Source of the DNA: Flavobacterium jejuense
GTDB lineage: Bacteria > Bacteroidota > Bacteroidia > Flavobacteriales > Flavobacteriaceae
Reading direction: 5' to 3'
Assembly (NCBI RefSeq): GCF_006491595.2
Contig: NZ_VEVQ02000003.1
Span: 310,001-374,000 of the forward strand
DNA length: 64,000 nucleotides
Both the position numbers and the translations under genes were made by a program. Of this stretch, positions 8,735-17,028 are shown piece after piece; the first letter of the stretch is position 1; each line of letters starts with the position of its first letter. A model generated the notes under the pieces. It was not told the DNA's origin and searched no databases. It worked only from the letters and a program-made list of their open reading frames with translations.

Positions 8735-8760
8735 AAACACGATTCGGTTCGTGTTTTTTT
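8735..8760 (+). terminator. Rho-independent terminator of the small basic protein gene
   Basis: Arms AAACACGA (8735-8742) and TCGTGTTT (8749-8756) enclose a 6-nt loop, followed by a run of T. It begins 4 nt after the stop codon. Confidence 0.9.
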
Positions 8761-8787
8761 TGTTTTAAAAAGTAACTTTTCTATTTT

Positions 8788-8908
8788 AGCCCCGATAGAA
8801 ACGATATCCTTTTTTACTATTGCATTTTAACTCCATTCTATGTAACAATAGTAAAAAAGATATAGTGAATAGCGGGAAAGAATATATCCTAAATGAAGAT
8901 GTGGTGCT
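8788..8908 (+). ncRNA. Flavo-1-like structured element, copy B
   Basis: It starts AGCCCCGATAGAAACGATATCC and carries GATATAGTGAATAGCGGG on the 3' side. The internal helix is CCCG (8791-8794) with CGGG (8873-8876), a change from CCTG/CAGG in copy A that keeps pairing. The variable hairpin is long, TTTTTTACTATTG pairing with CAATAGTAAAAAA. The outer closing arm (GGTGCT near 8903-8908) is imperfect. The rest of the gap up to parA (8909-8988) shows no other feature. Confidence 0.62.
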
Positions 8909-8988
8909 CCCAAAAAAAGAAATTAAAGTAATTTATTCTTTAAAACAAAGGGCTTCAAATACTTTAATGTATTGTTAACAAATTTGAG

Positions 8989-9018
8989 TTGAAAAAACCA
9001 TAAATAATTGTATTTTTA
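8989..9018 (+). promoter_or_regulatory. Promoter of the parA-parB run
   Basis: TTG (8989-8991), a 19-nt spacer and TATTTTTA (9011-9018) approximate TTG / TAnnTTTG with the last base changed. The predicted start of transcription lies about 20 nt before the parA ATG at 9044. Confidence 0.5.
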
Positions 9019-9043
9019 CCACTCAAAAATTTTTTATAGTCAA

Positions 9044-9808
9044 ATGGGTAAAATCATAGCAATTGCAAATCAAAAAGGTGGTGTAGGAAAAACAACAACG
9101 TCTATTAATCTTGCTGCGTCACTGGGTGTTTTAGAAAAAAAAGTGCTCTTAATCGATGCTGATCCTCAAGCAAATGCTAGTTCGGGATTAGGTATTGATG
9201 TGGAAAGTGTAGAGATAGGTAGTTATCAGGTTTTAGAACACAGTAACACTCCAGATGAAGCTACCATAGTTTCTACAGCTCCAAATGTTTGGGTTATACC
9301 AGCACATATTGACTTAGTAGCTATCGAAATTGAGCTAGTGGATAAAGAGAATCGTGAATACATGCTTAAAAAAGCATTAGAGTCTGTTAAAGACAAATAT
9401 GATTACATTCTTATTGACTGTGCTCCTTCACTAGGCTTACTAACTTTAAATGCACTAACTGTTGCTGATAGTGTTATTATTCCTATCCAATGTGAGTATT
9501 TTGCATTAGAAGGATTAGGAAAGTTATTAAACACTATTAAAAGTGTTCAAAAAATACATAATCCAGATTTAGACATTGAAGGTTTATTGCTAACGATGTA
9601 TGATTCTCGTTTGCGTTTATCGAACCAAGTTGTGGAAGAAGTTCAGAAACATTTTAACGATATGGTTTTTGAAACGGTTATCCAAAGAAATATTAAATTA
9701 AGTGAAGCACCAAGTTATGGAGAAAGCATTATCAATTATGATGCCACCAGTAAAGGAGCAACCAATTATATTAATTTAGCGGAAGAAATTATCAAGAAAA
9801 ATAAGTAG
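9044..9808 (+). CDS. parA: ParA-family chromosome partitioning ATPase
   Basis: The start is set at the ATG 9044 (MGKIIAIANQKGGVGKTTT), because an upstream in-frame extension (9008-9043) is not conserved-looking and overlaps the promoter; this gives 254 residues. The deviant Walker A KGGVGKTT, Walker A' LLIDADPQAN and Walker B YILIDCAPSLG are intact, as in the chromosomal Soj/ParA group. The ATPase binds DNA non-specifically as an ATP dimer and drives segregation of ParB-parS complexes. parB follows after 6 nt, so the two are co-transcribed and probably translationally linked. Confidence 0.96.
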   Translation: MGKIIAIANQKGGVGKTTTSINLAASLGVLEKKVLLIDADPQANASSGLGIDVESVEIGSYQVLEHSNTPDEATIVSTAPNVWVIPAHIDLVAIEIELVDKENREYMLKKALESVKDKYDYILIDCAPSLGLLTLNALTVADSVIIPIQCEYFALEGLGKLLNTIKSVQKIHNPDLDIEGLLLTMYDSRLRLSNQVVEEVQKHFNDMVFETVIQRNIKLSEAPSYGESIINYDATSKGATNYINLAEEIIKKNK

Positions 9809-9814
9809 TAAAAG

Positions 9815-10711
9815 ATGGCGAAAGCAGAAAAAAAACAAGCATTAGGAAGAGGATTATCGGCTTTATTAAAAGACCCTTCAAACGATATTAAATCGGTTGA
9901 GGACAAAGGTGCTGATAAAGTAGTAGGTAGTATTATTGAGCTTGAATTAGATGCAATTGAGATAAATCCGTTTCAACCGAGAAGTAATTTTAACGAAGAA
10001 ACCTTAAAAGAATTAGCAACTTCTATTAAAGAATTAGGAGTTATTCAACCGATTACTGTTCGTAAATTAGATTTTAATAAATTCCAATTAATTTCTGGAG
10101 AGCGTAGACTTCGTGCTTCTAAATTAGCTGGCTTAGAAACTATTCCCGCTTATATTAGAATTGCTAATGATAATGAGTCATTAGTAATGGCTTTAGTAGA
10201 GAATATTCAACGCCATGATTTAGATCCTATTGAGGTAGCACTTTCTTATCAAAGATTAATTGATGAAATAAGCTTAACACAAGAAGAATTAAGTGATCGT
10301 GTAGGAAAAAAACGTTCTACTATTACTAACTATTTACGTCTTTTAAAATTAGATCCAATTATTCAAACAGGAATGAGAGATGGTTTTATTTCTATGGGAC
10401 ATGGTAGAGCTTTAATATCTGTTGAAGATGATGACGTTCAATCTGATATTTATCACAAAGTAGTGAGCCAAAATCTTTCTGTGAGAGAAACAGAAGCTTT
10501 GGTAAAAAAATACCAAGATAGCTTAAAACCACAAGCAGCAAAGCAAACTTCAAAAAGTTTTGAAGTAGGTGAAACAGAACAAAAAACATTTACTGGATTT
10601 TTTGGATCAAAGGTTGATGTTAAAGTTGCCTCTAATGGTAAAGGAAAAATTACTATTCCTTTCCATTCAGAAGAAGATTTTAATCGTATTTTGAAATTGA
10701 TTAATAATTAG
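9815..10711 (+). CDS. parB: ParB/Spo0J chromosome partitioning protein
   Basis: The 298-residue protein has the chromosomal ParB plan. A basic N-terminus (KKQALGRGLSALL) contacts ParA. The CTPase/sulfiredoxin-like domain carries INPFQPRSNF, GERRLRASKLAG and ENIQRHDLDPIEVA. A helix-turn-helix (LTQEELSDRVGKKRSTITNYLRLL) binds parS, and the C-terminal dimer domain follows a variable linker (residues about 215-245). It loads on parS and clamps DNA in a CTP-dependent manner. Its stop codon overlaps the GTG start of the next gene by one base (TAGTG), implying coupling. Confidence 0.96.
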   Translation: MAKAEKKQALGRGLSALLKDPSNDIKSVEDKGADKVVGSIIELELDAIEINPFQPRSNFNEETLKELATSIKELGVIQPITVRKLDFNKFQLISGERRLRASKLAGLETIPAYIRIANDNESLVMALVENIQRHDLDPIEVALSYQRLIDEISLTQEELSDRVGKKRSTITNYLRLLKLDPIIQTGMRDGFISMGHGRALISVEDDDVQSDIYHKVVSQNLSVRETEALVKKYQDSLKPQAAKQTSKSFEVGETEQKTFTGFFGSKVDVKVASNGKGKITIPFHSEEDFNRILKLINN

Positions 10712-11280
10712 TGAAACAACTATTCATCATATCTTTTTTTTGTTTGCTTTTTAGTAATACAGGTTTAGCACAAGAGGAAATTTCTCTAACTGTAAAAGAC
10801 ACTGTGACAACTAAATACAAAGAAATAAACCCATTATCACCAGCAAAAGCAGCATTCTATTCAGCTGTTTTACCTGGTCTTGGACAAGCTTACAATAAAA
10901 AATACTGGAAAATTCCTTTAGTTTATGGAGGTTTAGGTTTAGGGATTTATTATTACACTTGGAATAATAAAAAGTATCACGAATTTAGGGACGAATATAA
11001 AGGACGATTAGACGGAACCATAAAAAAAGGTAATTCTTCTATTTATGGTGCTCTAGATAATGATGGATTAATTAGAGGACAAAAATTCCACCAACGAAAT
11101 CGTGATTTATCAGCACTTATTACTGCTGGAATTTATATTTTAAATATCATTGATGCTAATGTAGATGCTCATTTACTACAATTTAATGTAAATGAAAATT
11201 TATCAGTAAGACCTGAATTATATCAAAATGAAACTGATTATCAATTCAAAACTGGACTAAAACTCACTTATAACTTTTAA
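10711..11280 (+). CDS. DUF5683 domain membrane protein
   Basis: The 189-residue protein starts with GTG overlapping the parB stop. It has a signal peptide (IISFFCLLFSNTGLAQ) and the DUF5683 core: SPAKAAFYSAVLPGLGQAYNKKYWKIPLVYGGLGLGIYYY, with two short hydrophobic helices (about 45-85), then a polar loop and a second helical segment (LSALITAGIYILNIIDANVDAHLL), ending in a beta-like tail LKLTYNF. The family is confined to Bacteroidota and lies between parB and dapB in many flavobacteria. Its role is unknown; an envelope location is inferred. The non-ATG start and 1-nt overlap suggest expression tied to parB. Confidence 0.82.
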   Translation: MKQLFIISFFCLLFSNTGLAQEEISLTVKDTVTTKYKEINPLSPAKAAFYSAVLPGLGQAYNKKYWKIPLVYGGLGLGIYYYTWNNKKYHEFRDEYKGRLDGTIKKGNSSIYGALDNDGLIRGQKFHQRNRDLSALITAGIYILNIIDANVDAHLLQFNVNENLSVRPELYQNETDYQFKTGLKLTYNF

Positions 11281-11324
11281 CATTTCATTGGCTAACAATA
11301 CCAAATAAAAACGTCAAATACTTC

Positions 11325-12023
11325 ATGAAAATTGCACTTTTAGGATACGGAAAAATGGGGAAAGTTATTGAAAAAGTAGCTTTAGAAAGAAATCATGAGA
11401 TTGTATTAAAAAAAGGAAGAAATGACAATTATGATGGTCTAGAAAATGCTGATATTGCTATCGATTTTAGCATTCCAACTAGTGCAGTTGCCAATATTTC
11501 CGCTTGTTTTGAAAGAAATATACCAGTTATTTCTGGAACAACAGGTTGGTTAGAGGACTATGACAAAATGGTAGCTCTTTGTGGAGAAAAAAACGGAAGC
11601 TTTATTTATGGCTCTAATTTTAGTTTGGGTGTGAATGTTTTTTTTGAACTGAATGACTATTTAGCAAAAATGATGGCTAATTTGAAACAATACAACGTTT
11701 CTATGGAAGAAATTCATCATACTCAAAAATTAGATGCTCCTAGTGGAACAGCGATTTCATTGGCAAACGGAATAATAAAAAATACCAATTATGCAAAATG
11801 GACTTTAGAAAAAGCAAGTGCTTCAGAAATTCATATTGAAGCAAAACGTATAGAAAATATTCCAGGAACGCATAGTGTTTATTATGATAGTGAAGTAGAT
11901 CAAATTGAAATAAAACACACCGCTCATACCAGAGAAGGATTTGCACTTGGATCTGTTGTTGCAGCTGAATGGTTATTTGGAAAAAAAGGCGTTTTCACTA
12001 TGAAAGATGTACTTGGAATTTAG
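11325..12023 (+). CDS. dapB: 4-hydroxy-tetrahydrodipicolinate reductase
   Basis: The 232-residue enzyme has the N-terminal dinucleotide-binding motif LLGYGKMGKVIE, the substrate loop EIHHTQKLDAPSGTA (catalytic His and Lys) and the end motif FALGSVVAAEWLFGKKGVFTM. It reduces 4-hydroxytetrahydrodipicolinate with NAD(P)H in the diaminopimelate/lysine pathway, supplying peptidoglycan precursor. At 232 residues it is slightly shorter than the E. coli enzyme, as is usual in Bacteroidota. It follows the DUF5683 gene by 44 nt and precedes lepB by 81 nt on the same strand, consistent with one envelope-biogenesis run. Confidence 0.95.
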   Translation: MKIALLGYGKMGKVIEKVALERNHEIVLKKGRNDNYDGLENADIAIDFSIPTSAVANISACFERNIPVISGTTGWLEDYDKMVALCGEKNGSFIYGSNFSLGVNVFFELNDYLAKMMANLKQYNVSMEEIHHTQKLDAPSGTAISLANGIIKNTNYAKWTLEKASASEIHIEAKRIENIPGTHSVYYDSEVDQIEIKHTAHTREGFALGSVVAAEWLFGKKGVFTMKDVLGI

Positions 12024-12104
12024 AAGTTAAAAATATAGTAATTGTCTATGAGTTTAAAGAACAAAACTTTTAAACAATTTTAAACAATTAAACAAAATTA
12101 AAAT

Positions 12105-13676
12105 ATGTCAGTACAAGGTTGGTTATTATTTATCTTACTAGTACAAGTTATCCACGGATTAGGAACTTGGAAATTATATGTTAAAGCAGGAAGACAAGCA
12201 TGGGAAGCTTTTGTTCCAATTTACAATAGTATTGTTTTAATGAAAATCATCAACAGATCTACTTGGTGGACACTGTTGCTTTTTATACCAGTAATTAATT
12301 TATTTATGTTTCCAATCATTTGGATTGAAACATTAAGAACATTTGGTAAAAAAACCACTTTAGATATGGTTTTAGGAGTGGTTACAATCGGTTTTTACAT
12401 CATGTATGTCAATTATACTCAAGAAGTAACTTACTTTGCTGATCGTGACTTAAAAGCTCCTACAAAAGCAATGGATACTCTAGGCTCTTTAGCATTTGCT
12501 ATTATTGTAGCCACTTTTGTACACACTTATTTTATTCAACCTTATGTTATTCCTACTTCATCTTTAGAAAAATCGTTGTTAATTGGTGATTTCTTATTTG
12601 TAAGTAAGTTTAATTATGGAGCAAGAACGCCTATGACTCCTATTGCAGCTCCAATGGTTCATGATTCTCTTCCTTTAATAGGAACTTTATCTTACTTAAA
12701 AAAACCACAACTACCTTATTTTAGGTTTCCAAAATTAGAAAAGATTAAAAACAATGACATAGTAGTTTTTAACTGGCCTAGAGATACTTTAGACAATATG
12801 TATCATCCTTCTAATAGAAGAATTGATAAACCTATCGATAAAAAAACCAATTATGTTAAGCGTTGTGTGGGAATTGCTGGAGATTCATTAGAAATTAAAG
12901 GTGGAATTGTATTTATTAATGGTAAAGAATTAATCTTACCAGAACGTGCCAAACCTCAATATTCGTATAATGTAGCTTTTGATAGAAATCAAATAAACAT
13001 CGATTATATTGTTTCTGAATTAAGTATTACTGACGGTTATGGTTTAGTCGCACAAGACACTTTAATCTTTAGCGCATTAACTTTTGATTCTGCAGAAAGA
13101 TTGAAAAACTTTCCCGGTATTTTAAATGTAAAAAGAAATATAAGAAAAGGTGCTGAAGATGGTACTTTTCCAGATTTCAAGGATGGAAAAGCATCACCTA
13201 ATAGAGATTGGAATGGAGATAACTTTGGTCCTATTTATATTCCTGAAGCAGGAAAAACAGTTGCTTTAACCAAAGAATCTCTTCCTTTATATAAAATTAT
13301 TATAACTGAATATGAAGGGAATACACTTGAAGTTAATGGAGATGAAATAAAAATTAATGGTCAAGTAACAAAAACCTATACTTTCAAGCAAAATTACTAT
13401 TGGATGATGGGAGACAATCGTCACAATTCTCTTGATGCACGTTATTTTGGATACACTCCTGAAGATCACATAGTAGGAAAACCAGTATTTATCTGGATGA
13501 GTTGGAATTCTAACGGAAAAGGAATAAATAAAATTCGTTGGGAAAGACTTTTTACCACAGTTTCAGGTGATGGTCAACCAAAATCGTATTTTAAATATTT
13601 TTTAGTCTTATTAGCACTTTACTTTGTTGGTGAGCACTTTTATAAAAAGAAAAAGAAAGAAAAAGAAAGTTTATAA
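12105..13676 (+). CDS. lepB: Signal peptidase I with N-terminal multi-helix extension
   Basis: The 523-residue protein is much longer than classical LepB. Residues about 1-110 form several membrane helices (DUF5684-like, WEAFVPIYNSIVLMKII), then a helix at 125-140 leads into the peptidase. The catalytic Ser is S153 (IPTSSLEKSLLIGD) and the general-base Lys is K252 (NYVKRCVGIAGDSLE). The conserved GDNRHNSLDARYFG box is at about 440. Between these boxes lie long inserts (about 180-235 and 285-410). A C-terminal helix (FLVLLALYFVGEHF) and a basic tail follow. It cleaves signal peptides of exported proteins at the inner membrane. Confidence 0.93.
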   Translation: MSVQGWLLFILLVQVIHGLGTWKLYVKAGRQAWEAFVPIYNSIVLMKIINRSTWWTLLLFIPVINLFMFPIIWIETLRTFGKKTTLDMVLGVVTIGFYIMYVNYTQEVTYFADRDLKAPTKAMDTLGSLAFAIIVATFVHTYFIQPYVIPTSSLEKSLLIGDFLFVSKFNYGARTPMTPIAAPMVHDSLPLIGTLSYLKKPQLPYFRFPKLEKIKNNDIVVFNWPRDTLDNMYHPSNRRIDKPIDKKTNYVKRCVGIAGDSLEIKGGIVFINGKELILPERAKPQYSYNVAFDRNQINIDYIVSELSITDGYGLVAQDTLIFSALTFDSAERLKNFPGILNVKRNIRKGAEDGTFPDFKDGKASPNRDWNGDNFGPIYIPEAGKTVALTKESLPLYKIIITEYEGNTLEVNGDEIKINGQVTKTYTFKQNYYWMMGDNRHNSLDARYFGYTPEDHIVGKPVFIWMSWNSNGKGINKIRWERLFTTVSGDGQPKSYFKYFLVLLALYFVGEHFYKKKKKEKESL

Positions 13677-13739
13677 AAAACTCAAGGTGTTTCATTGACT
13701 ACAGTGAAACACTTTCTGTTTGAACATAATCCTATTCAA

Positions 13740-14351
13740 ATGAATATTTTATTACACCCAACCTATTTCCCTTCTATAAGTCATTACACAGCAATGCTTC
13801 AGGCAGATTCTATTACTTTTGAAATGGAAGATAATTTTCAGAAGCAAACAAATCGTAATCGCATGTATATTTACAGTCCTAATGGCGTTCAAATGCTAAA
13901 TATTCCCATAAAACATAGTAAAGAAAAGCATCAGAAATACAAAGATGTTAAAATTGAAAATGCCTTTGGCTGGCAAAAAAATCATTTTAAGTCTTTAGAA
14001 GCCGCTTACAGAACTTCTCCTTTTTTTGAATATTTTGAAGACGACATACTTCCTGTTTTTGAGAAAAATCATACTTTCATAATGGATTTAAATTTTGAAA
14101 TAATCGAAATTATAAATAACTGTTTAGGCATTTCTTTACCTTTTTCAAAAACAGAAGAATACTTTCATGAAGTAACTAATTATATAGATTTTAGACCTTT
14201 AGCTAACGGAAAAAAAGACACTTTTAGCAACGATTCTTACACACAAGTTTTCAATGAAAAAGAAGGTTTCATTCCTAATTTAAGTATTTTAGATTTATTA
14301 TTTAATGAAGGAAGACATGCGAAGGACTATTTATTACAACAAAAATTATAA
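13740..14351 (+). CDS. WbqC family protein
   Basis: The start is placed at ATG 13740 (MNILLHPTYFPS), giving 203 residues; a TTG 45 nt upstream in frame lacks the family's typical N-terminus. The WbqC-like pattern is present: the opening HPTYFPSISHYTAML, RNRMYIYSPNGVQMLNIPIKH, then W-x-x-x-H (GWQKNHFKSLEAAYRTSPFFEYF). Family members occur in O-antigen and lipopolysaccharide loci and may modify nucleotide sugars, but the reaction is not established. It follows lepB by 63 nt and converges with the next gene with only 8 nt between stops. Confidence 0.82.
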   Translation: MNILLHPTYFPSISHYTAMLQADSITFEMEDNFQKQTNRNRMYIYSPNGVQMLNIPIKHSKEKHQKYKDVKIENAFGWQKNHFKSLEAAYRTSPFFEYFEDDILPVFEKNHTFIMDLNFEIIEIINNCLGISLPFSKTEEYFHEVTNYIDFRPLANGKKDTFSNDSYTQVFNEKEGFIPNLSILDLLFNEGRHAKDYLLQQKL

Positions 14352-14359
14352 GATTAATT

Positions 14360-15403
14360 CTATTTTTGTGTTTTATCTATCATTTTCAAACGAGTAATCA
14401 CTGGAAAATGATCGCTTAATTTTACTTGATTATCTGTTATAAATTCTTTTACCAAAAAAGATTTTTCCACAAATACATAATCAATGCGAGCTGGATAATA
14501 TTTAAAATTATACGATTTCCCAAAACCAGAGCCTGCTTCTTGAAAAGCATCTTTCATCTCACCTTTTATATTTCGATACACATAAGAAAATGCACTATTA
14601 TTCATATCTCCACATATAATTTTAGCATAGGAACAACTATCATAATGTGTTTTTATAAGTTCTGACTGTTGCTGTTGCTGTTTAAAAGCTTCGCTAATTC
14701 TTTTAAAAATAAACTTAGACTTACTTTCATTTAATTTTTCATGAATATCTGTGCTAATCTTAATCGATTGTAAATGCATACTATATACTCGTATAGTATC
14801 ATTTTTTTTTAAAATATCTGCAAAAATGATATTATTACTAGAATTTGGAAAAGTAATTTTACCTGTATTAATTATTTCAAATTTTGAAAAAATAGCTTGC
14901 CCGTATTTATTTTTATTTCCTTCTAATTGAACGTTTTTATAGGGATAATTTCTTAATCTTACATCTTCATCAGGTGTATATTCTTGTAGACATAAAATAT
15001 CTGGGTTGTAATCTTGAATTACATCAGAAATATCACTTGGCACTTTTTTATTAGGCAACCATTCATATTTATTAAACAAACGAACATTATAGCTCATCAC
15101 AATAAAATCATCTGGTTCTAGTTCTAAAGTAGTTTCATTAAAACGATATAATTTACTTATAAAGGTAATCCCTAATAACAAAACTATACCTGAGAGCAAC
15201 ATTTTTCTTTTTAGTTGTAATGCCCAAACAATAAAAAAAGCAGCATTCAATAATAGAAACAAAGGCAATAACAAAGTGAGTACACTTAAAAAAGGAAATA
15301 ATTTTGGAGCAAGAAAAGGCAAAATATAAGCGAGAAAAGTTAACAAAGCTAAAACTTTATTACAAAAAAAGACTATCCTACTTATTAATGATTCTCTTTC
15401 CAA
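14360..15403 (-). CDS. Endonuclease/exonuclease/phosphatase-fold membrane protein
   Basis: The 347-residue protein has three hydrophobic helices at its N-terminus (about 10-30, 35-60, 65-85) and then an EEP-superfamily domain: FIVMSYNVRLFN (Asn), ILCLQEYTPD (catalytic Glu), YSMHLQSI, ICGDMNNSAFSYVYR (D-x-N) and RIDYVFVEKSF, KLSDHFPVITRL (Asp-His pair). These are the metal-dependent phosphoesterase residues of the fold, so it is probably active; whether on nucleic acid, sphingolipid or phosphoinositide cannot be said. The active domain is likely periplasmic. It is the last gene of the mutL-rhomboid run, 4 nt after the rhomboid gene upstream. Confidence 0.83.
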   Translation of the reverse strand: MERESLISRIVFFCNKVLALLTFLAYILPFLAPKLFPFLSVLTLLLPLFLLLNAAFFIVWALQLKRKMLLSGIVLLLGITFISKLYRFNETTLELEPDDFIVMSYNVRLFNKYEWLPNKKVPSDISDVIQDYNPDILCLQEYTPDEDVRLRNYPYKNVQLEGNKNKYGQAIFSKFEIINTGKITFPNSSNNIIFADILKKNDTIRVYSMHLQSIKISTDIHEKLNESKSKFIFKRISEAFKQQQQQSELIKTHYDSCSYAKIICGDMNNSAFSYVYRNIKGEMKDAFQEAGSGFGKSYNFKYYPARIDYVFVEKSFLVKEFITDNQVKLSDHFPVITRLKMIDKTQK

Positions 15404-15407
15404 TTAT

Positions 15408-16265
15408 TTATTTATTACCTGCTTTAAATAGAAATTCCTTTTCCTCTTTACTTAAACTGTCGTAACCCGATTTACTAATTTTATCCAAAATATCATCAAT
15501 TTTTTTCTGATTTATATCTTTAGAAGCATTGGTAAAGGTAGTGTTCTGATTTTTATTCTTGTGTACTTTTTTAAAAGGAGTTTTCTTACTTGGCAAAATA
15601 ATTCCTTCTACTATATCTTGTAATTTTGAAATTCCTTTAGATAAATCAGTACCATTATTTAGTAATTTAACATATAAAAAACCAAAAAAAGCACCTCCTA
15701 AATGAGCTAAATGTCCACCTCCATTATTCATTGGCAATTGAATTAAATCCAATAAGACAATAACAAAAGCTACTTGCCATAACTTTACAGTTCCTATTAG
15801 CGGAATACGCAATAACATGTAAGGAGCATAAGTTGCTGTTGCAATTAGGATAGCCATAATTGCTCCACTAGCACCCACTAAAACGGAATGTATTCCTAGC
15901 AAATAATATGAGGCTATAAACACTATTCCTGCAAAAATACCTCCTAAAACGTATACCCCAAACAACTGTCTTCCTGTAAAATAAGTCAAGAATAATCTTC
16001 CTGAAAAATGCAATACTAACATATTGAACAGCAAGTGCAAAAAGCTAGCATGCAGAAACATATAGCTAATTAATGTCCATGGTTTAGTGATGAGTTGATC
16101 ACTAAAAGAGTACAAACCCAACCATTCTGGATAAGAAAAATTTCTTGTACCAAAAGAGAAGAAAAAAATAATCGACAAAACAAAAACACCTATGTTCCAA
16201 AAGATTAACCTTTGAACAATGCCTCCCATTTTATATTGTAATTTTAAGTCTTCTAAAATATTCAT
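15408..16265 (-). CDS. Rhomboid family intramembrane serine protease (second of two)
   Basis: The 285-residue protein has six hydrophobic helices with the rhomboid catalytic dyad: Ser in LVGASGAIMAIL and His in GGGHLAHLGGAFFG, plus the HASFLHLLFNMLVL segment (H-x-x-H-x-x-x-N). It ends with a cytosolic tail of about 80 residues containing KKTPFKKVHKNKNQN and a short acidic helix (EEKEFLFKAGNK) that is also seen in other flavobacterial rhomboids. It should cut membrane helices of client proteins. It lies 10 nt downstream of a second rhomboid gene; the two differ in length and tail, so they are probably not redundant. Confidence 0.9.
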   Translation of the reverse strand: MNILEDLKLQYKMGGIVQRLIFWNIGVFVLSIIFFFSFGTRNFSYPEWLGLYSFSDQLITKPWTLISYMFLHASFLHLLFNMLVLHFSGRLFLTYFTGRQLFGVYVLGGIFAGIVFIASYYLLGIHSVLVGASGAIMAILIATATYAPYMLLRIPLIGTVKLWQVAFVIVLLDLIQLPMNNGGGHLAHLGGAFFGFLYVKLLNNGTDLSKGISKLQDIVEGIILPSKKTPFKKVHKNKNQNTTFTNASKDINQKKIDDILDKISKSGYDSLSKEEKEFLFKAGNK

Positions 16266-16275
16266 AAGTCAAAAA

Positions 16276-17028
16276 TTATCTATCCCAACGATGTTTATCA
16301 AACTGATTTTTCTTCCAATACCAAACAATGATCAAGCCTATTATAGCACCACCTAAGTGGGCAAAATGACCAAAGTTACTATTACTAAACCCTAAATAAC
16401 CACCAATTATACCGTAAAAAACATCAAACCCTAAAATCCAAGCAGGAACAAAGTATTTTGCCTTTATTGGAACAGGTATAAACATCAATGCTAATTCTGC
16501 ATTAGGATACAAATAGGTAAAAGCTATCAATAAACCGTAAATTGCTCCAGAAGCACCAACCATTGGTGTTAAAAATGCAGAAAGCATTCTATCTAATGAA
16601 CCTGGAGATAAAAACTGACTCCAATTAGAATCGTATTTACTTTCATTTAATATTTCAAAAACATGAGCTTTGTCAACTCCGTTATCGATTAATAAATTCA
16701 AACCATGATGAAAAGAGAAATAATCAACAGCTGTACTTAACAAGAAAGCTCCAATACCACATGAAAAATAGAAAAACAAGAACTTCTTTCCTCCCCAAAG
16801 TTGTTCTAAAGCACTTCCAAAAGAAACTAAGGCAAACATATTAAAGAAAATATGACCAATACCTCCATGCATAAACATATGAGTTATAGGTTGCCAAAAT
16901 CGAAACTTATCGCTTTCAAAATAATGCAAAGCTAATAAATCAAAAGAAGTAGGAACTAAATAGCTTCCTACAAAAAATATTATGTTAATGATTAGCAGAT
17001 GCTTAACCATTTCTGTCATTCTCATCAT
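16276..17028 (-). CDS. Rhomboid family intramembrane serine protease (first of two)
   Basis: The 250-residue protein has the rhomboid core: FMHGGIGHIFFNMFALVSFG (H-x-x-x-N region), the catalytic Ser in MVGASGAIYGLLI and His in FGHFAHLGGAIIGL. A loop of about 50 residues (LLIDNGVDKAHVFEIL to PGSLDRMLSAF) interrupts the helices between TM3 and TM4, longer than in GlpG. Its start codon overlaps the mutL stop by 4 nt (ATGA), so translation is coupled. Several Met codons at the N-terminus (MMRMTEM) leave the exact start uncertain by a few residues. Confidence 0.9.
   Translation of the reverse strand: MMRMTEMVKHLLIINIIFFVGSYLVPTSFDLLALHYFESDKFRFWQPITHMFMHGGIGHIFFNMFALVSFGSALEQLWGGKKFLFFYFSCGIGAFLLSTAVDYFSFHHGLNLLIDNGVDKAHVFEILNESKYDSNWSQFLSPGSLDRMLSAFLTPMVGASGAIYGLLIAFTYLYPNAELALMFIPVPIKAKYFVPAWILGFDVFYGIIGGYLGFSNSNFGHFAHLGGAIIGLIIVWYWKKNQFDKHRWDR

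Noticed and set aside
8633-8830. 65-codon open frame overlapping the Lys-rich small gene
   Set aside because: It starts inside the small gene in another register, runs through the terminator and into the Flavo-1-like element, and has an implausible composition. The 37-codon frame 8617-8730 explains the DNA better.
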